A DNA stretch of 64,000 nt from Caballeronia sp. BR00000012568055 (GCF_029439455.1 NZ_JAQFVG010000297.1:1-64000), one strand, 5' to 3'; counted from the first letter of the stretch, positions 51,453-60,320 are shown. Numbers and translations: made by a program. The notes: generated from the letters alone by a model not told the origin.

Positions 51453-53195
51453 TCAAGCTTCCACCAACATCCTCTCGATCTCGATCTTGTAGTCATGGAA
51501 CATCGCGACCGACTCGCGATGCGCCACACTCAGAATCGCAGCCTTCGGCAAGCGTTCGACGAGCGTGTTGTAGATATGCAGTTCGTTATCCGCATCGAGT
51601 GCGCTGGTGGCTTCATCGAGGAAAACGAAATCGGGTTTGTGCAGCAACACGCGCGCGGCGGCCAGACGCTGCTGTTCGCCCGGCGACAAACTGCGCGCCC
51701 AATGCGTGCTTTCTTCCAGCCGATCTCCATACGCTTCGAGATTGCACGCCTTCAAGGCCGCGCGCGATTCCTCATCGCTGAACGTGCCGCCCGGCGATGG
51801 ATACGACAGCGCCGCGCGCAAGGTGCCGATCGGCATATAACTGACCTGCGGGATGAACATCAGCTTCGCATCTACGGGTGCGTCGATGGTGCCGTCGCCG
51901 AAGGGCCAAAGACCTGCGAGCGCGCGCATCAACGTGCTCTTGCCCGAACCCGACGGCCCCACTACGAGCCACCGCGAACCCGGCTCGATCGATACATCCG
52001 ACACGCGCGACAGCGGCGTGCCATTCGGAAGCGCCAGCGTCAGGCCGTGCGTGGTCAGCGTCTGCGTCGCCGTGTAGTGCAGATTGATACCGCCGCGTTC
52101 CGTCGCCGGCGAGTTCTCTTCGCGGATATGCGTCGAACGCATCACACGCTTGAATTCACGAAGACGATTCACCGTCGCGCGCCATTCGACCAAGGTCGAA
52201 TAACTGTTGATGAACCACGAGAACGAATCGCTCACCGTGCCGAATGCCTGCGAAATCTGCATCAGCACGCCGAAGGTGAATGCGCCAGCAAAATAACGCG
52301 GCGCGGCAACCATGATCGGGAAGATGATCGCAATCTGACCATAGAAACTCAGCACGAAAGTCATGCGCTTGGTGTAGCGCATGATCATCCACCAGTTATC
52401 TTTGATGCGCTGAAAAATGCCTTTCGCGTTTGCCGTTTCGGTCGCGATGCCATCGTAAAACGCGATTTGCTCAGCGTTCTCACGCACGCGAATCAAGCCG
52501 AAACGGAAGTCCGCTTCCACCTTCTGCTGCTGATAATTGATCGACACCAGCGGATGCCCGACTTTCTGAATGATCAGCGACCCGAGAATCGCGTATAGCG
52601 CGGCGGCCCACACCATGTAGCCCGGAATCGTGATCGGCGTGCCGCCTAGCGTCAACGTCAGCGCGCCCGCGATGGTCCAGAGAATCGTGATGAAGGTAAC
52701 GAGCGTAACGAGCGTAGAAAGCAGATCGAGCGATAACGACAGCGTAGTAGTCGCGAAAGATTGCAGGTCATCGCTGATACGCTGGTCGGGGTTATCGGCA
52801 AGTCGGTCGCGTTCGATTCGATAGAACGCCTTATCGCCGAACCATTGTTCGAGGTACTTGTTAGTGAGCCATTGCCGCCAGCGAAAGCCGAGCATCTGAC
52901 GGAGATATCGCCCGTACACGGCCAGCAAAATGTACGCGAACGCGAGGCCGGTGAAGATCAGCAAGAGATGCGGAAAGTCCTTCACATTCTTGTTTTGCAG
53001 CGCGTTGTAGAAGTCCGCGTTCCACGTATTGAGCCGCACGTTGATCCACACCACGGTCATGTTGATCGCGATGATCGCAACCAGCAGCCCCCACGCGATG
53101 CCGCGTTCCTCGGAGACCCAGTACGGCTTGATGAGGCTCCAGGCCGAAACCTGATCGGCCCTTTGCTGCGAGTTGTCGGTTTGAGTATTGGCCAT
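51453..53195 (-). CDS. SbmA/BacA-like ABC transporter (permease fused to ATPase)
   Basis: A 580-residue half-transporter of the ABCD/SbmA-BacA-like superfamily (YddA group), with the permease (about residues 20-350) fused to an ATP-binding domain. Permease features include QNKNVKDFPHLL and the EEA-like helix region. The ATPase has Walker A GPSGSGKSTLMRALAGLW, signature LSPGEQQRLAAARVLLHKPD and Walker B FVFLDEATSALDADNE. Related proteins take up peptides, vitamin B12 or long-chain fatty acids; the substrate here cannot be read. Start MANTQTDNSQ at 53195 follows AGGAAGGTC; an upstream start would add 33 residues. Convergent with gltD. Confidence 0.85.
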   Translation of the reverse strand: MANTQTDNSQQRADQVSAWSLIKPYWVSEERGIAWGLLVAIIAINMTVVWINVRLNTWNADFYNALQNKNVKDFPHLLLIFTGLAFAYILLAVYGRYLRQMLGFRWRQWLTNKYLEQWFGDKAFYRIERDRLADNPDQRISDDLQSFATTTLSLSLDLLSTLVTLVTFITILWTIAGALTLTLGGTPITIPGYMVWAAALYAILGSLIIQKVGHPLVSINYQQQKVEADFRFGLIRVRENAEQIAFYDGIATETANAKGIFQRIKDNWWMIMRYTKRMTFVLSFYGQIAIIFPIMVAAPRYFAGAFTFGVLMQISQAFGTVSDSFSWFINSYSTLVEWRATVNRLREFKRVMRSTHIREENSPATERGGINLHYTATQTLTTHGLTLALPNGTPLSRVSDVSIEPGSRWLVVGPSGSGKSTLMRALAGLWPFGDGTIDAPVDAKLMFIPQVSYMPIGTLRAALSYPSPGGTFSDEESRAALKACNLEAYGDRLEESTHWARSLSPGEQQRLAAARVLLHKPDFVFLDEATSALDADNELHIYNTLVERLPKAAILSVAHRESVAMFHDYKIEIERMLVEA

Positions 53196-53427
53196 GACCT
53201 TCCTGCTGATGCGTTGATTCGTTGTGCGGTGGTCTGCGCGGACTGCCACGCCCGGCGATTGCGGCGATTGTTCCGGTATTCCCTTAACTGTCACTTAATC
53301 CGTTCGACCGTTCGGGGCATTGTGCCAGAGTGCCGGACGGCGCGAAAAACAGGGCCAACGCGCGTCTGCACGGGGAATCCCGGTTTGCAGCGGCTTCGGC
53401 TTTCATGTTCTAATGATCTTCGACGAA
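53196..53427. other. Gap upstream of the TPP riboswitch
   Basis: 232 bases between the divergent ABC exporter gene and the thi leader. It should contain the thi promoter, but I could not find a clear -35/-10 pair. No gene seen. Confidence 0.4.
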
Positions 53428-53526
53428 ACAGGGGTGCTTCGCGTGCTGTCGTAAGAGGTTAGAGCGCGGCGAGGCTGAGAGAGACCCTTTGCACCCGATC
53501 CGGGTAATACCGGCGAGGGAAGTTTC
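53428..53526 (+). promoter_or_regulatory. TPP riboswitch aptamer (THI element)
   Basis: The conserved parts are GGGGTGC (53431-53437), GGCTGAGAGAGACCCTTTGC (starting about 53473) and ACCCGATC-CGGGTAATACCGGCGAGGGAAG. They match the thi-box: the CUGAGA pyrimidine sensor and the pyrophosphate-sensing ACC(C/U)GAUC arm. The P3 helix carries an insert. It sits 160 bases before thiO and should shut off the operon when thiamine pyrophosphate is high. Confidence 0.95.
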
Positions 53527-53590
53527 CGGAGAACGCGCGTTTTTCTGCGCCATTCCTCCAGTCTCTTCCATAGTCTTACCTCTTTCCGCC

Positions 53591-53675
53591 CGGCATGTTT
53601 GTGTTCATGCCGCGCCGGTCTCTCCGCTGATTTCGTCTCCGTCGTGTCCGCATTTGCGCGGCATGCTTTCTGGAG
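53591..53675 (+). promoter_or_regulatory. Probable riboswitch expression platform with competing stems
   Basis: CATGCCG (53606-53612) can pair with CGGCATG just upstream (53591-53597), or with its extension CATGCCGCG paired to CGCGGCATG (53657-53665), just before GGAG (53672-53675) of thiO. The second pairing would lie next to the ribosome binding site. This is inferred from pairing alone. Confidence 0.45.
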
Positions 53676-53685
53676 ACATCGGATT

Positions 53686-54825
53686 GTGAATAGCATCGAT
53701 CAGGCCGCACGTTCGACCGATTTCGCCATCATCGGTGGCGGGCTCGTCGGGCGGCTCGTCGCCTGGCAACTCGCGGGCGCGGGGCATCGCGTGGCGTTGT
53801 ACGAGCGGGGCGATGAAGCCGGCACGCAGTCGGCCGCGTGGGTCGCTGCCGCCATGCTCGCGCCACTTGCCGAAGCGACGAGCGCGGAGCCGCTTGTGGT
53901 TGAGCTCGGCGCGGCATCGCTCGAAAAGTGGCCGGAATTGCTGGCGCAGTTGCCGGAGCCGGTTTTTCATCAGCGTAACGGCACGCTTGTGGTGTGGCAT
54001 CACGCGGATCGCGCGGAAGCGCCGCTTTTCGAACGCCGTTTGCGCGCCAACGCGCCCGCTGCGCTGCTCGATGGCGGTTTCGTCAAACTCGCAGGCGCGC
54101 AAGTCGGCGATGCGGAACCGGCGCTCGGCACGCGTTTCGCGCAAGGCTGGCTGCTGCCGAACGAAGGCCAGCTCGATAACCGTCAGGCGCTCAAAGCGCT
54201 CGCGGCAGGTTTGGCGACGCGCGGCGTACGCACGCACTGGAATACACCCGTCGATGCCATGCCCGATGCGCATTGGATCATCGATTGCCGTGGTCTCGGC
54301 GGCAAACCGGCGTGGCCCGCGCTGCGCGGCATTCGCGGCGAAGTGGCGCGTGTGCACGCGCCTGGCATCGATCTGACGCGGCCTGTGCGGTTGTTGCATC
54401 CGCGTTATCCGCTCTATATCGCGCCCAAGCAAAACGATCTCTACGTGATCGGCGCCACCGAAGTCGAAGGCGAAGACATGTCGCCGATGAGCGTGCGCTC
54501 CGCGCTCGAATTACTGAGCGCGGCGTTTGCCGTGCATCCCGGCTTTGGCGAGGCGCGCATTCTCGAACTGAACTCGCAATGCCGGCCGACGCTGCCGGAT
54601 CATCGGCCTGCGATCGTGTGGGACGGGGCGCGTGGATTGCGCGTCAACGGGTTGTATCGGCATGGCTTTATGATCGCGCCGGAAGTCGCGAACGCCGCAT
54701 GCGAACTCGCCGAAGCGCTCGCCGCGCACACCGTCGCGGACGCCGATGCCTTCGCGCTTTTCCGTCAGTCCGCGCGCTGGCCCGAACTTCTGCACGCCGA
54801 ATTTGCGGCCGTCCCGGCGCTCTGA
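53686..54825 (+). CDS. thiO: Glycine oxidase ThiO
   Basis: ThiO oxidises glycine to iminoglycine for the thiazole half of thiamine. The 379-residue product has the FAD-binding FAIIGGGLVGRLVAWQLAGAG at the start (key residues GGGLVG) and the DAO-like C-terminal RGLRVNGLYRHGFMIAPEVA (key: NGLYRHGFMIAP). The start is GTG at 53686 with GGAG 10 bases upstream. Order thiO-thiS-thiG-thiE under a TPP riboswitch supports the assignment over a generic D-amino-acid oxidase. Confidence 0.93.
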   Translation: MNSIDQAARSTDFAIIGGGLVGRLVAWQLAGAGHRVALYERGDEAGTQSAAWVAAAMLAPLAEATSAEPLVVELGAASLEKWPELLAQLPEPVFHQRNGTLVVWHHADRAEAPLFERRLRANAPAALLDGGFVKLAGAQVGDAEPALGTRFAQGWLLPNEGQLDNRQALKALAAGLATRGVRTHWNTPVDAMPDAHWIIDCRGLGGKPAWPALRGIRGEVARVHAPGIDLTRPVRLLHPRYPLYIAPKQNDLYVIGATEVEGEDMSPMSVRSALELLSAAFAVHPGFGEARILELNSQCRPTLPDHRPAIVWDGARGLRVNGLYRHGFMIAPEVANAACELAEALAAHTVADADAFALFRQSARWPELLHAEFAAVPAL

Positions 54826-54841
54826 GCATCAGGAATCGAAT

Positions 54842-55039
54842 ATGAATATCCACATCAATCAGCGCGCGTTCGAGTTGCCCGATACGGCCACCGTCACCGA
54901 CGCGCTCAGCGCTTTCGGCGCGAAACCGCCATTTGCCGTCGCGCTGAACGGCCAGTTCGTCGCGCGCGGCGAACACGGCACGAAGACGCTCGCTGCGGGC
55001 GACAAGCTCGACGTCGTATCGCCCGTTGCGGGCGGCTGA
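54842..55039 (+). CDS. thiS: Sulfur carrier protein ThiS
   Basis: ThiS carries the sulfur for thiazole formation as a C-terminal thiocarboxylate. The 65-residue product has a ubiquitin-like fold pattern and ends in GG (VVSPVAGG), the required C-terminus. It starts after GGAATCGAAT, 16 bases after thiO. Too short to be confident from composition alone, but the position and the Gly-Gly end are clear. Confidence 0.95.
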   Translation: MNIHINQRAFELPDTATVTDALSAFGAKPPFAVALNGQFVARGEHGTKTLAAGDKLDVVSPVAGG

Positions 55040-55058
55040 AACACACAGGAACCGAATC

Positions 55059-55865
55059 ATGACCATCCAAACCGCCGATGCGCTCACGCTCTACGGCCAG
55101 GCGTTTCCGAGCCGCGTGCTGCTCGGCACGTCGCGTTATCCGTCGCTGCAATCATTGTCCGATTCCATCGATGCCGCGCGTCCCGGCATGGTGACCGTCG
55201 CGCTGCGCCGTCAATCGGAGACAGGCGAAGCCGGTTTCTTCGATGTGCTGAAGCGCCACGGCGTCGCGCTGCTGCCGAACACCGCTGGTTGCCAAAGCGT
55301 GGATGAAGTGCTGACCACCGCCTACATGGCGCGCGAAGTGTTCGATACACCGTGGATCAAGCTCGAATTGATCGGCGACGACTACACGCTTCAGCCTGAT
55401 CCGATCGGTCTGATAGAAGCGGCGGCGAAGCTGATCCGCGACGGCTTCAAGGTGCTGCCGTATTGCACGGAAGATCTGGTGATCGGCCGTCGTCTGCTCG
55501 ATGCCGGTTGCGAAGCGCTGATGCCGTGGGGCGCGCCGATCGGCACGGGCAAGGGCGTCACGAATCCGTACGGACTGCGCACCTTGCGCGAGCGTTTGCC
55601 CGACGTTCCGCTGATTGTCGATGCGGGTCTCGGCGTGCCGTCGCATGCGTGCCAAGTGATGGAGTGGGGATTCGACGGCGTGCTGCTGAACACGGCAGTG
55701 TCGCAGGCGACCTATCCGCCGCAAATGGCGCGGGCGTTTGCTCTCGGCGCGGAAGCGGGACGCACCGCCTTCCTCGCCGGTCCGATGGCCGAGCGCGACA
55801 GCGCGCAGGCGAGCACGCCGGTGGTAGGCATGCCGTTCTGGCATCAGGACGGAGGTGCGGCATGA
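55059..55865 (+). CDS. thiG: Thiazole synthase ThiG
   Basis: ThiG forms the thiazole phosphate from deoxyxylulose phosphate, iminoglycine and ThiS thiocarboxylate. The 268-residue product has the Schiff-base Lys101 in TPWIKLELIGD and the conserved LLPNTAGCQSVDEV and GVTNPYGLR and LIVDAGLGVPSHACQVMEWG segments. ATG at 55059 follows AGGAACCGAATC; an upstream ATG-like start at 55026 would run through the thiS end. Overlaps thiE by four bases. Confidence 0.96.
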   Translation: MTIQTADALTLYGQAFPSRVLLGTSRYPSLQSLSDSIDAARPGMVTVALRRQSETGEAGFFDVLKRHGVALLPNTAGCQSVDEVLTTAYMAREVFDTPWIKLELIGDDYTLQPDPIGLIEAAAKLIRDGFKVLPYCTEDLVIGRRLLDAGCEALMPWGAPIGTGKGVTNPYGLRTLRERLPDVPLIVDAGLGVPSHACQVMEWGFDGVLLNTAVSQATYPPQMARAFALGAEAGRTAFLAGPMAERDSAQASTPVVGMPFWHQDGGAA

Positions 55866-56935
55866 GTTTGCTCGATCGCGAAGTGTTTTGGCCGCCTGCC
55901 GACGAACTCGTGGAAGTCGCCGAGCGAATCCGCGCGCGGCTCGGCGAATGGCCTGCATCGGCGACGCGGTGGCGTGTCTGCCTGACGACGCCGGAATCGC
56001 CGGGTGCGCAGGATTTGATCGTGTTCGCTGAATCGCACGATGCGGATATCGAGCGATTGACGCGCGCCGGTTCTGCCGTGCTCGAAGCGCATGGCGAGCG
56101 CGCGACGCTTCATCGTGGCGATTCGCTCTATATATTAGAAGGCGAACGATCGGACGATTGGCTCGCCGCGCTGGCCGCATTCCTCGACTGCAATTTCGAG
56201 CCACACGACGCGTTGGTGCTCGCGCTCGCCTGGCGCACCGGCGACGATGCATGGCCGATCGATTTCGCGACGTTCCCGCGCGTCGGTGGCTTGCCGCCTG
56301 CGCCCGAGCCAGCGTTTCCGCCGTGTCCAGACGATCTCGGGCTTTATCCGGTGCTTCCGAGCGCCGACTGGGTCGAGCGCGTGCTGGATCTCGACGTGCG
56401 CACCGCGCAACTGCGCCGCAAATCCACCGATTCCGCCGATCTGAAGCAGGAAATCGAACGATCGGTCGCGGCGGGGCGCAAGCATCAGGCGCAGCTTTTC
56501 ATCAACGATCACTGGCAAGCCGCCATCGATGCAGGCGCGTACGGCGTGCATCTCGGCCAGGAGGACGTCGAAACCGCCGATCTGAACGCCATCGCGCGCG
56601 CGGGTCTACGACTGGGTTTATCGACGCACGGTTATTACGAAATGCTGCGCGCGTTACATTTCCGACCGAGCTATCTCGCGCTCGGCGCGGTCTTCCCGAC
56701 TACGACGAAAGTCATGCCGACAAAGCCGCAAGGCCTCGCTCGCCTCCAGCGATACGTGCAGTTGCTCGAGGGCCGCGTGCCGCTCGTCGCGATTGGTGGT
56801 ATCGATGGAAAGGTGATGCCGGAAGTGCTGGCGACGGGCGTTGGGAGTGCTGCCGTGGTGCGCGCGGTGACGGAAGCGCCGGACACATCGGCTGCGGTCT
56901 CGGCGTTGCAACAGAACTTTGCAGGTCAATGCTGA
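55862..56935 (+). CDS. thiE: Thiamine-phosphate synthase ThiE with an N-terminal extension
   Basis: ThiE joins HMP-PP and thiazole phosphate to thiamine phosphate. The 357-residue product is well over the usual 210. The ThiE barrel begins near residue 158 (LGLYPVLPSADWVERVLD) and has FINDHWQAAIDAGAYGVHLGQED, GAVFPTTTKV and VPLVAIGGIDGKV. The first 150 residues are a separate region (VCLTTPESPG, HDALVLALAWRTGD) whose function I do not recognise. It starts with an ATGA overlap on thiG. Related Burkholderia genes have a similar extension, as far as I recall. Confidence 0.88.
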   Translation: MSLLDREVFWPPADELVEVAERIRARLGEWPASATRWRVCLTTPESPGAQDLIVFAESHDADIERLTRAGSAVLEAHGERATLHRGDSLYILEGERSDDWLAALAAFLDCNFEPHDALVLALAWRTGDDAWPIDFATFPRVGGLPPAPEPAFPPCPDDLGLYPVLPSADWVERVLDLDVRTAQLRRKSTDSADLKQEIERSVAAGRKHQAQLFINDHWQAAIDAGAYGVHLGQEDVETADLNAIARAGLRLGLSTHGYYEMLRALHFRPSYLALGAVFPTTTKVMPTKPQGLARLQRYVQLLEGRVPLVAIGGIDGKVMPEVLATGVGSAAVVRAVTEAPDTSAAVSALQQNFAGQC

Positions 56936-56987
56936 AAATTCCGAATTATTAGCGGGAGGCTGCCTAGGCAAAGCACCGATTGCGCGC

Positions 56988-57006
56988 AGGCCCTATAATT
57001 CGGCCT
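56988..57006 (+). promoter_or_regulatory. Candidate mlaF promoter -10 in a small hairpin
   Basis: TATAAT (56994-56999) lies in the loop between AGGCC (56988-56992) and GGCCT (57002-57006). No good -35 sits 16-18 bases upstream. It is the only strong -10 between thiE and mlaF. Confidence 0.45.
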
Positions 57007-57033
57007 CTTGCGTCCATCGGAATCTCTTACCCT

Positions 57034-57849
57034 GTGCCTGCCTCTTCAGAGACCCTGCTGGAGCTGCGCGACGTTGACTTCGGTTACGGCGGCCGGCTCG
57101 TTCTGTCGGACCTGAACATGCGTTTTGCGCGTGGGCAGGTGGTCGCGGTCATGGGTGGTTCCGGCTGCGGCAAAACCACGACGCTGCGGCTGATCGGCGG
57201 TCTGGTCAAAGCGAATCGCGGTCAGGTGATGTTCGGCGAACAGGACATCGGCGCGCAAACGCGCGACGGTTTGTACGCGCTGCGCCGCAAGATGGGCATG
57301 CTGTTCCAGTTCGGCGCGCTGTTCACGGATCAGACCGTGTTCGAAAACGTCGCGTTTCCGCTGCGCGAACATACCGATCTGCCGGAAGAACTCATCCGCG
57401 ATCTCGTGCTGATGAAGCTGAACGCGGTCGGTCTGCGCGGCGCGCGCGATCTCGCGCCGTCGGAGATTTCGGGCGGCATGGCGCGCCGGGTTGCGCTGGC
57501 GCGCGCCATCGCGCTCGATCCCGAACTCATGATGTATGACGAGCCGTTCGCCGGCCTCGATCCCATTTCCCTCGGTATTACCGCGAAACTTATCCGCACG
57601 CTGAATGACGCGCTCGGCGCAACGTCGATCATCGTGTCGCACGACGTGCCGGAGACGTTTTCCATCGCGGATTACGTGTATTTCGTCGCCAATGGCGGAA
57701 TTCACGCTGAAGGCACGCCGGAGCAACTGCGTGCGTCGGAAGATCCGACCGTGCGCCAGTTTATCGACGGCACGCCGGACGGACCGTTCAAGTTTCACCA
57801 CGCGAGCCAAGCGCTTGCGTCGGATTTCGGCATCGGAGGGCAGGCATGA
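57034..57849 (+). CDS. mlaF: Phospholipid transport ATPase MlaF
   Basis: MlaF powers the MlaFEDB inner-membrane complex that moves phospholipids between the membranes and keeps outer-leaflet asymmetry. The 271-residue product has Walker A GGSGCGKTT (about residues 41-49), signature ISGGMARRVALARAIA and Walker B LMMYDEPFAGLDP, with H-loop IVSHDVPETF. GTG at 57034 gives MPASSETLLELRD; an upstream start at 56980 falls in the promoter. First gene of mlaF-mlaE-mlaD-mlaA-mlaC-mlaB; overlaps mlaE by four bases. Confidence 0.94.
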   Translation: MPASSETLLELRDVDFGYGGRLVLSDLNMRFARGQVVAVMGGSGCGKTTTLRLIGGLVKANRGQVMFGEQDIGAQTRDGLYALRRKMGMLFQFGALFTDQTVFENVAFPLREHTDLPEELIRDLVLMKLNAVGLRGARDLAPSEISGGMARRVALARAIALDPELMMYDEPFAGLDPISLGITAKLIRTLNDALGATSIIVSHDVPETFSIADYVYFVANGGIHAEGTPEQLRASEDPTVRQFIDGTPDGPFKFHHASQALASDFGIGGQA

Positions 57850-58613
57850 TCAGCGCACTCGGACGCTGGGTGATCGACGGTGTCGATACCGTCGGCTACG
57901 CGACGCGCATGTTCCTGCGCCTCGTGCTCGAATTTCTCGCCTTGTGGCGTCGTCCGCGTCTTGTCACGAAGCAGGTCTTCTTCGTCGGCAATTATTCGTT
58001 TGTGATTATCGCGGTGTCGGGGCTGTTCGTCGGCTTCGTGCTCGGATTGCAGGGCTATTACACGCTGAGCCGTTACGGTTCGGAAGAGGCGCTTGGCCTG
58101 CTGGTCGCGCTTTCGCTGGTGCGTGAGCTTGGGCCGGTGGTGACGGCGCTGCTGTTCGCCGGGCGCGCGGGCACGTCGCTGACTGCTGAAATCGGCTTGA
58201 TGAAGGCCGGCGAGCAACTCACCGCCATGGAAATGATGGCGGTCGATCCCATGAAATTCGTTATGGCGCCGCGCATGTGGGCGGGGATCATCGCCATGCC
58301 GCTGCTGGCGGCCATTTTCAGCGCGGTCGGTGTTCTCGGCGGTTACGTCGTCGGCGTGATGCTGATCGGCGTGGATCCGGGCGTGTTCTGGTCGCAGATG
58401 CAAGGCGGCGTGGACGTCTGGCGCGACGTCGGCAACGGCGTCATCAAAAGCGTGGTGTTCGGTTTCGCGGTGACTTTCATCGCGTTGTTCCAGGGCTACG
58501 AAGCACGGCCAACGCCGGAAGGCGTATCGCGCGCGACGACCAAGACTGTGGTGTACGCGTCGCTCGCCGTGCTCGGCCTCGATTTCCTGCTGACCGCGCT
58601 GATGTTCAGCTGA
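57846..58613 (+). CDS. mlaE: Phospholipid transport permease MlaE
   Basis: MlaE is the permease of the complex. The 255-residue product has about five hydrophobic segments and the conserved GLFVGFVLGLQGYYTLS, LVRELGPVVTALLFAGRAGTSLTAEIG (key: RELGPVVTALLFAGRAG) and the MKFVMAPRMWAG loop. Overlap ATGA with mlaF. The gap to mlaD is 92 bases, which is longer than other gaps in this operon; nothing obvious is in it. Confidence 0.95.
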   Translation: MISALGRWVIDGVDTVGYATRMFLRLVLEFLALWRRPRLVTKQVFFVGNYSFVIIAVSGLFVGFVLGLQGYYTLSRYGSEEALGLLVALSLVRELGPVVTALLFAGRAGTSLTAEIGLMKAGEQLTAMEMMAVDPMKFVMAPRMWAGIIAMPLLAAIFSAVGVLGGYVVGVMLIGVDPGVFWSQMQGGVDVWRDVGNGVIKSVVFGFAVTFIALFQGYEARPTPEGVSRATTKTVVYASLAVLGLDFLLTALMFS

Positions 58614-58705
58614 TCGGCCAGCCGCACTTATGCGACTAGCGCGGGCGTTGTGAAGGGCACAGACCGTCACGCGCGCGCTGCGACAAGATTCTCTTTGGGA
58701 AGACG

Positions 58706-59275
58706 ATGAAAAAGACTGCTCTCGACTTTTGGGTCGGCCTCTTCGTGGTGCTCGGTTTCGTGGCGCTGCTGTTTCTCGCGCTGAAAGCCGGGAACATGAG
58801 TTCGCTGTCGTTCCAGCCGACTTACGCGGTGAAGCTCAAGTTCGACAATATCGGCGGCCTGAAGGCGCGCGCGCCGGTGAAGAGCGCGGGCGTGACGGTC
58901 GGCCGCGTCGGTTCGATCGGTTTCGATGAAAACACGTACCAGGCGGTCGTGACCATCGATATCGACAAGCAATATCAGTTTCCGAAGGACTCGTCCGCGA
59001 AGATCCTGACCGCCGGGCTGCTCGGTGAGCAGTACATCGGTCTGGAGCCGGGCGGCGACGATCAGATGCTCAAGGGCGGCGACACCATTTCCATGACGCA
59101 ATCGGCGGTCGTGCTGGAGAACCTGATCGGCCAGTTCCTGTACAACAAGGCGGCGGATTCCGGCGCATCGAAGGCGCCAGCGGCACCGGCCGCCACACCT
59201 GCACCGGCATTCCCCGGCGCGGCCAGCGCGATGGGCGCGTCCAGCGCAAGCCCCGCTTCCGGCGCGGCGCAATAA
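58706..59275 (+). CDS. mlaD: Phospholipid transport MCE-domain protein MlaD
   Basis: MlaD is a membrane-anchored MCE protein; its hexamer forms the lipid-passing ring in the periplasm. The 189-residue product has one membrane segment (about 7-25), the MCE domain with LKFDNIGGLKARAPVKSAGV (about residues 45-64) and GLLGEQYIGLEPGG, and an Ala/Pro/Ser-rich tail (about 155-189). Starts after GGGAAGACG. mlaA follows after 11 bases. Confidence 0.94.
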   Translation: MKKTALDFWVGLFVVLGFVALLFLALKAGNMSSLSFQPTYAVKLKFDNIGGLKARAPVKSAGVTVGRVGSIGFDENTYQAVVTIDIDKQYQFPKDSSAKILTAGLLGEQYIGLEPGGDDQMLKGGDTISMTQSAVVLENLIGQFLYNKAADSGASKAPAAPAATPAPAFPGAASAMGASSASPASGAAQ

Positions 59276-59286
59276 GGAGAACGACT

Positions 59287-60207
59287 ATGCACGCGTTGGG
59301 GATCAGGCGGGCGGTCGTCGCTGTTGCGGCGGCGGGCATGCTCGCGGGCTGCGCGACGGTGACCACGCCGACCAAGGGCGATCCGCTCGAAAGCTACAAC
59401 CGCACGATGTTCACGATCAATGACACGATCGATACGTACGCGTTGAAGCCGGTGGCGAAGGGTTACGTGTGGGCGGTTCCGGAGCCGGTGCGCAATAGCG
59501 TCACCAACTTCTTCTCGAATATCGGCGACGTGTACATCGCTGCGAACAATCTGCTGCAATTGAAGATTGCGGACGGTGTGTCGGACATCATGCGTGTTGC
59601 GATCAACACAGTGTTCGGCGTCGGCGGCTTGTTCGACGTGGCCACGATTGCAAAACTGCCGAAGCACGCCGGCGACTTCGGCCTGACGCTCGGTCACTAC
59701 GGCGTGCCATCAGGTCCGTATCTGGTTCTGCCGCTGCTCGGACCGAGCACGGTGCGCGACACCAGCGGACTGGTGGTCGATTATTTCGGCAATCCGCTGA
59801 CGTATGTGAGTCCTGATTCGGTGAGTTGGGCGCTGTACGGCGTGAATCTCGTCAACACGCGCGCCAATCTGCTCGGCGCCACTGACGTACTTGCCGATGC
59901 CGCGCTCGACAAATACTCGTTCGTGCGCAATGCCTACTTGCAACGCCGTCAGTATCTGATTTCCGGCGACAGCGGAACCGCGCCGGATTACGGCGAAGCA
60001 GCGCTGCCGAATTACGACGAAGAAGGCGCGCAGGCAGCGACTCCGGCCGGCGCATCGGCAACGGCGGTTGCCCCGGCTGCAGCTTCGGGCGCGGAACCTG
60101 CGTCAGCGGCTGAGGCGCCGAATGCGGCGAGCCACTCGACCGTGCCGGGCAATCAGTACGTGCCGCCGCACGCACCGCCGGGCTTCCCTTCATTCCGCCT
60201 GCGTTGA
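59287..60207 (+). CDS. mlaA: Outer-membrane lipoprotein MlaA (VacJ)
   Basis: MlaA is a doughnut-shaped outer-membrane lipoprotein that removes misplaced phospholipid from the outer leaflet and passes it to MlaC. The 306-residue product has a lipobox LAGC (Cys22), DPLESYNRTMFTINDTID, FFSNIGDVYIAANNLL and DFGLTLGHYGVPSGPYLVLP motifs. After residue 235 is an Ala/Pro/Ser-rich low-complexity tail of about 70 residues. In E. coli mlaA is elsewhere; here it is within the operon. Confidence 0.95.
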   Translation: MHALGIRRAVVAVAAAGMLAGCATVTTPTKGDPLESYNRTMFTINDTIDTYALKPVAKGYVWAVPEPVRNSVTNFFSNIGDVYIAANNLLQLKIADGVSDIMRVAINTVFGVGGLFDVATIAKLPKHAGDFGLTLGHYGVPSGPYLVLPLLGPSTVRDTSGLVVDYFGNPLTYVSPDSVSWALYGVNLVNTRANLLGATDVLADAALDKYSFVRNAYLQRRQYLISGDSGTAPDYGEAALPNYDEEGAQAATPAGASATAVAPAAASGAEPASAAEAPNAASHSTVPGNQYVPPHAPPGFPSFRLR

Positions 60208-60320
60208 GCGCGGTTGCGCAAATACGCGGTAACATTTTTGACAGCTTTGTACAGCGTGCCGCCTGAACTCACAAAAGCCGGCACGCTCAAACTCAAGCCA
60301 CTATTTCTGCAGGGTATGTG

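Noticed and set aside
60238-60243. TTGACA as promoter for mlaC
   Set aside because: A perfect -35, but no -10-like sequence lies 15-19 bases downstream.
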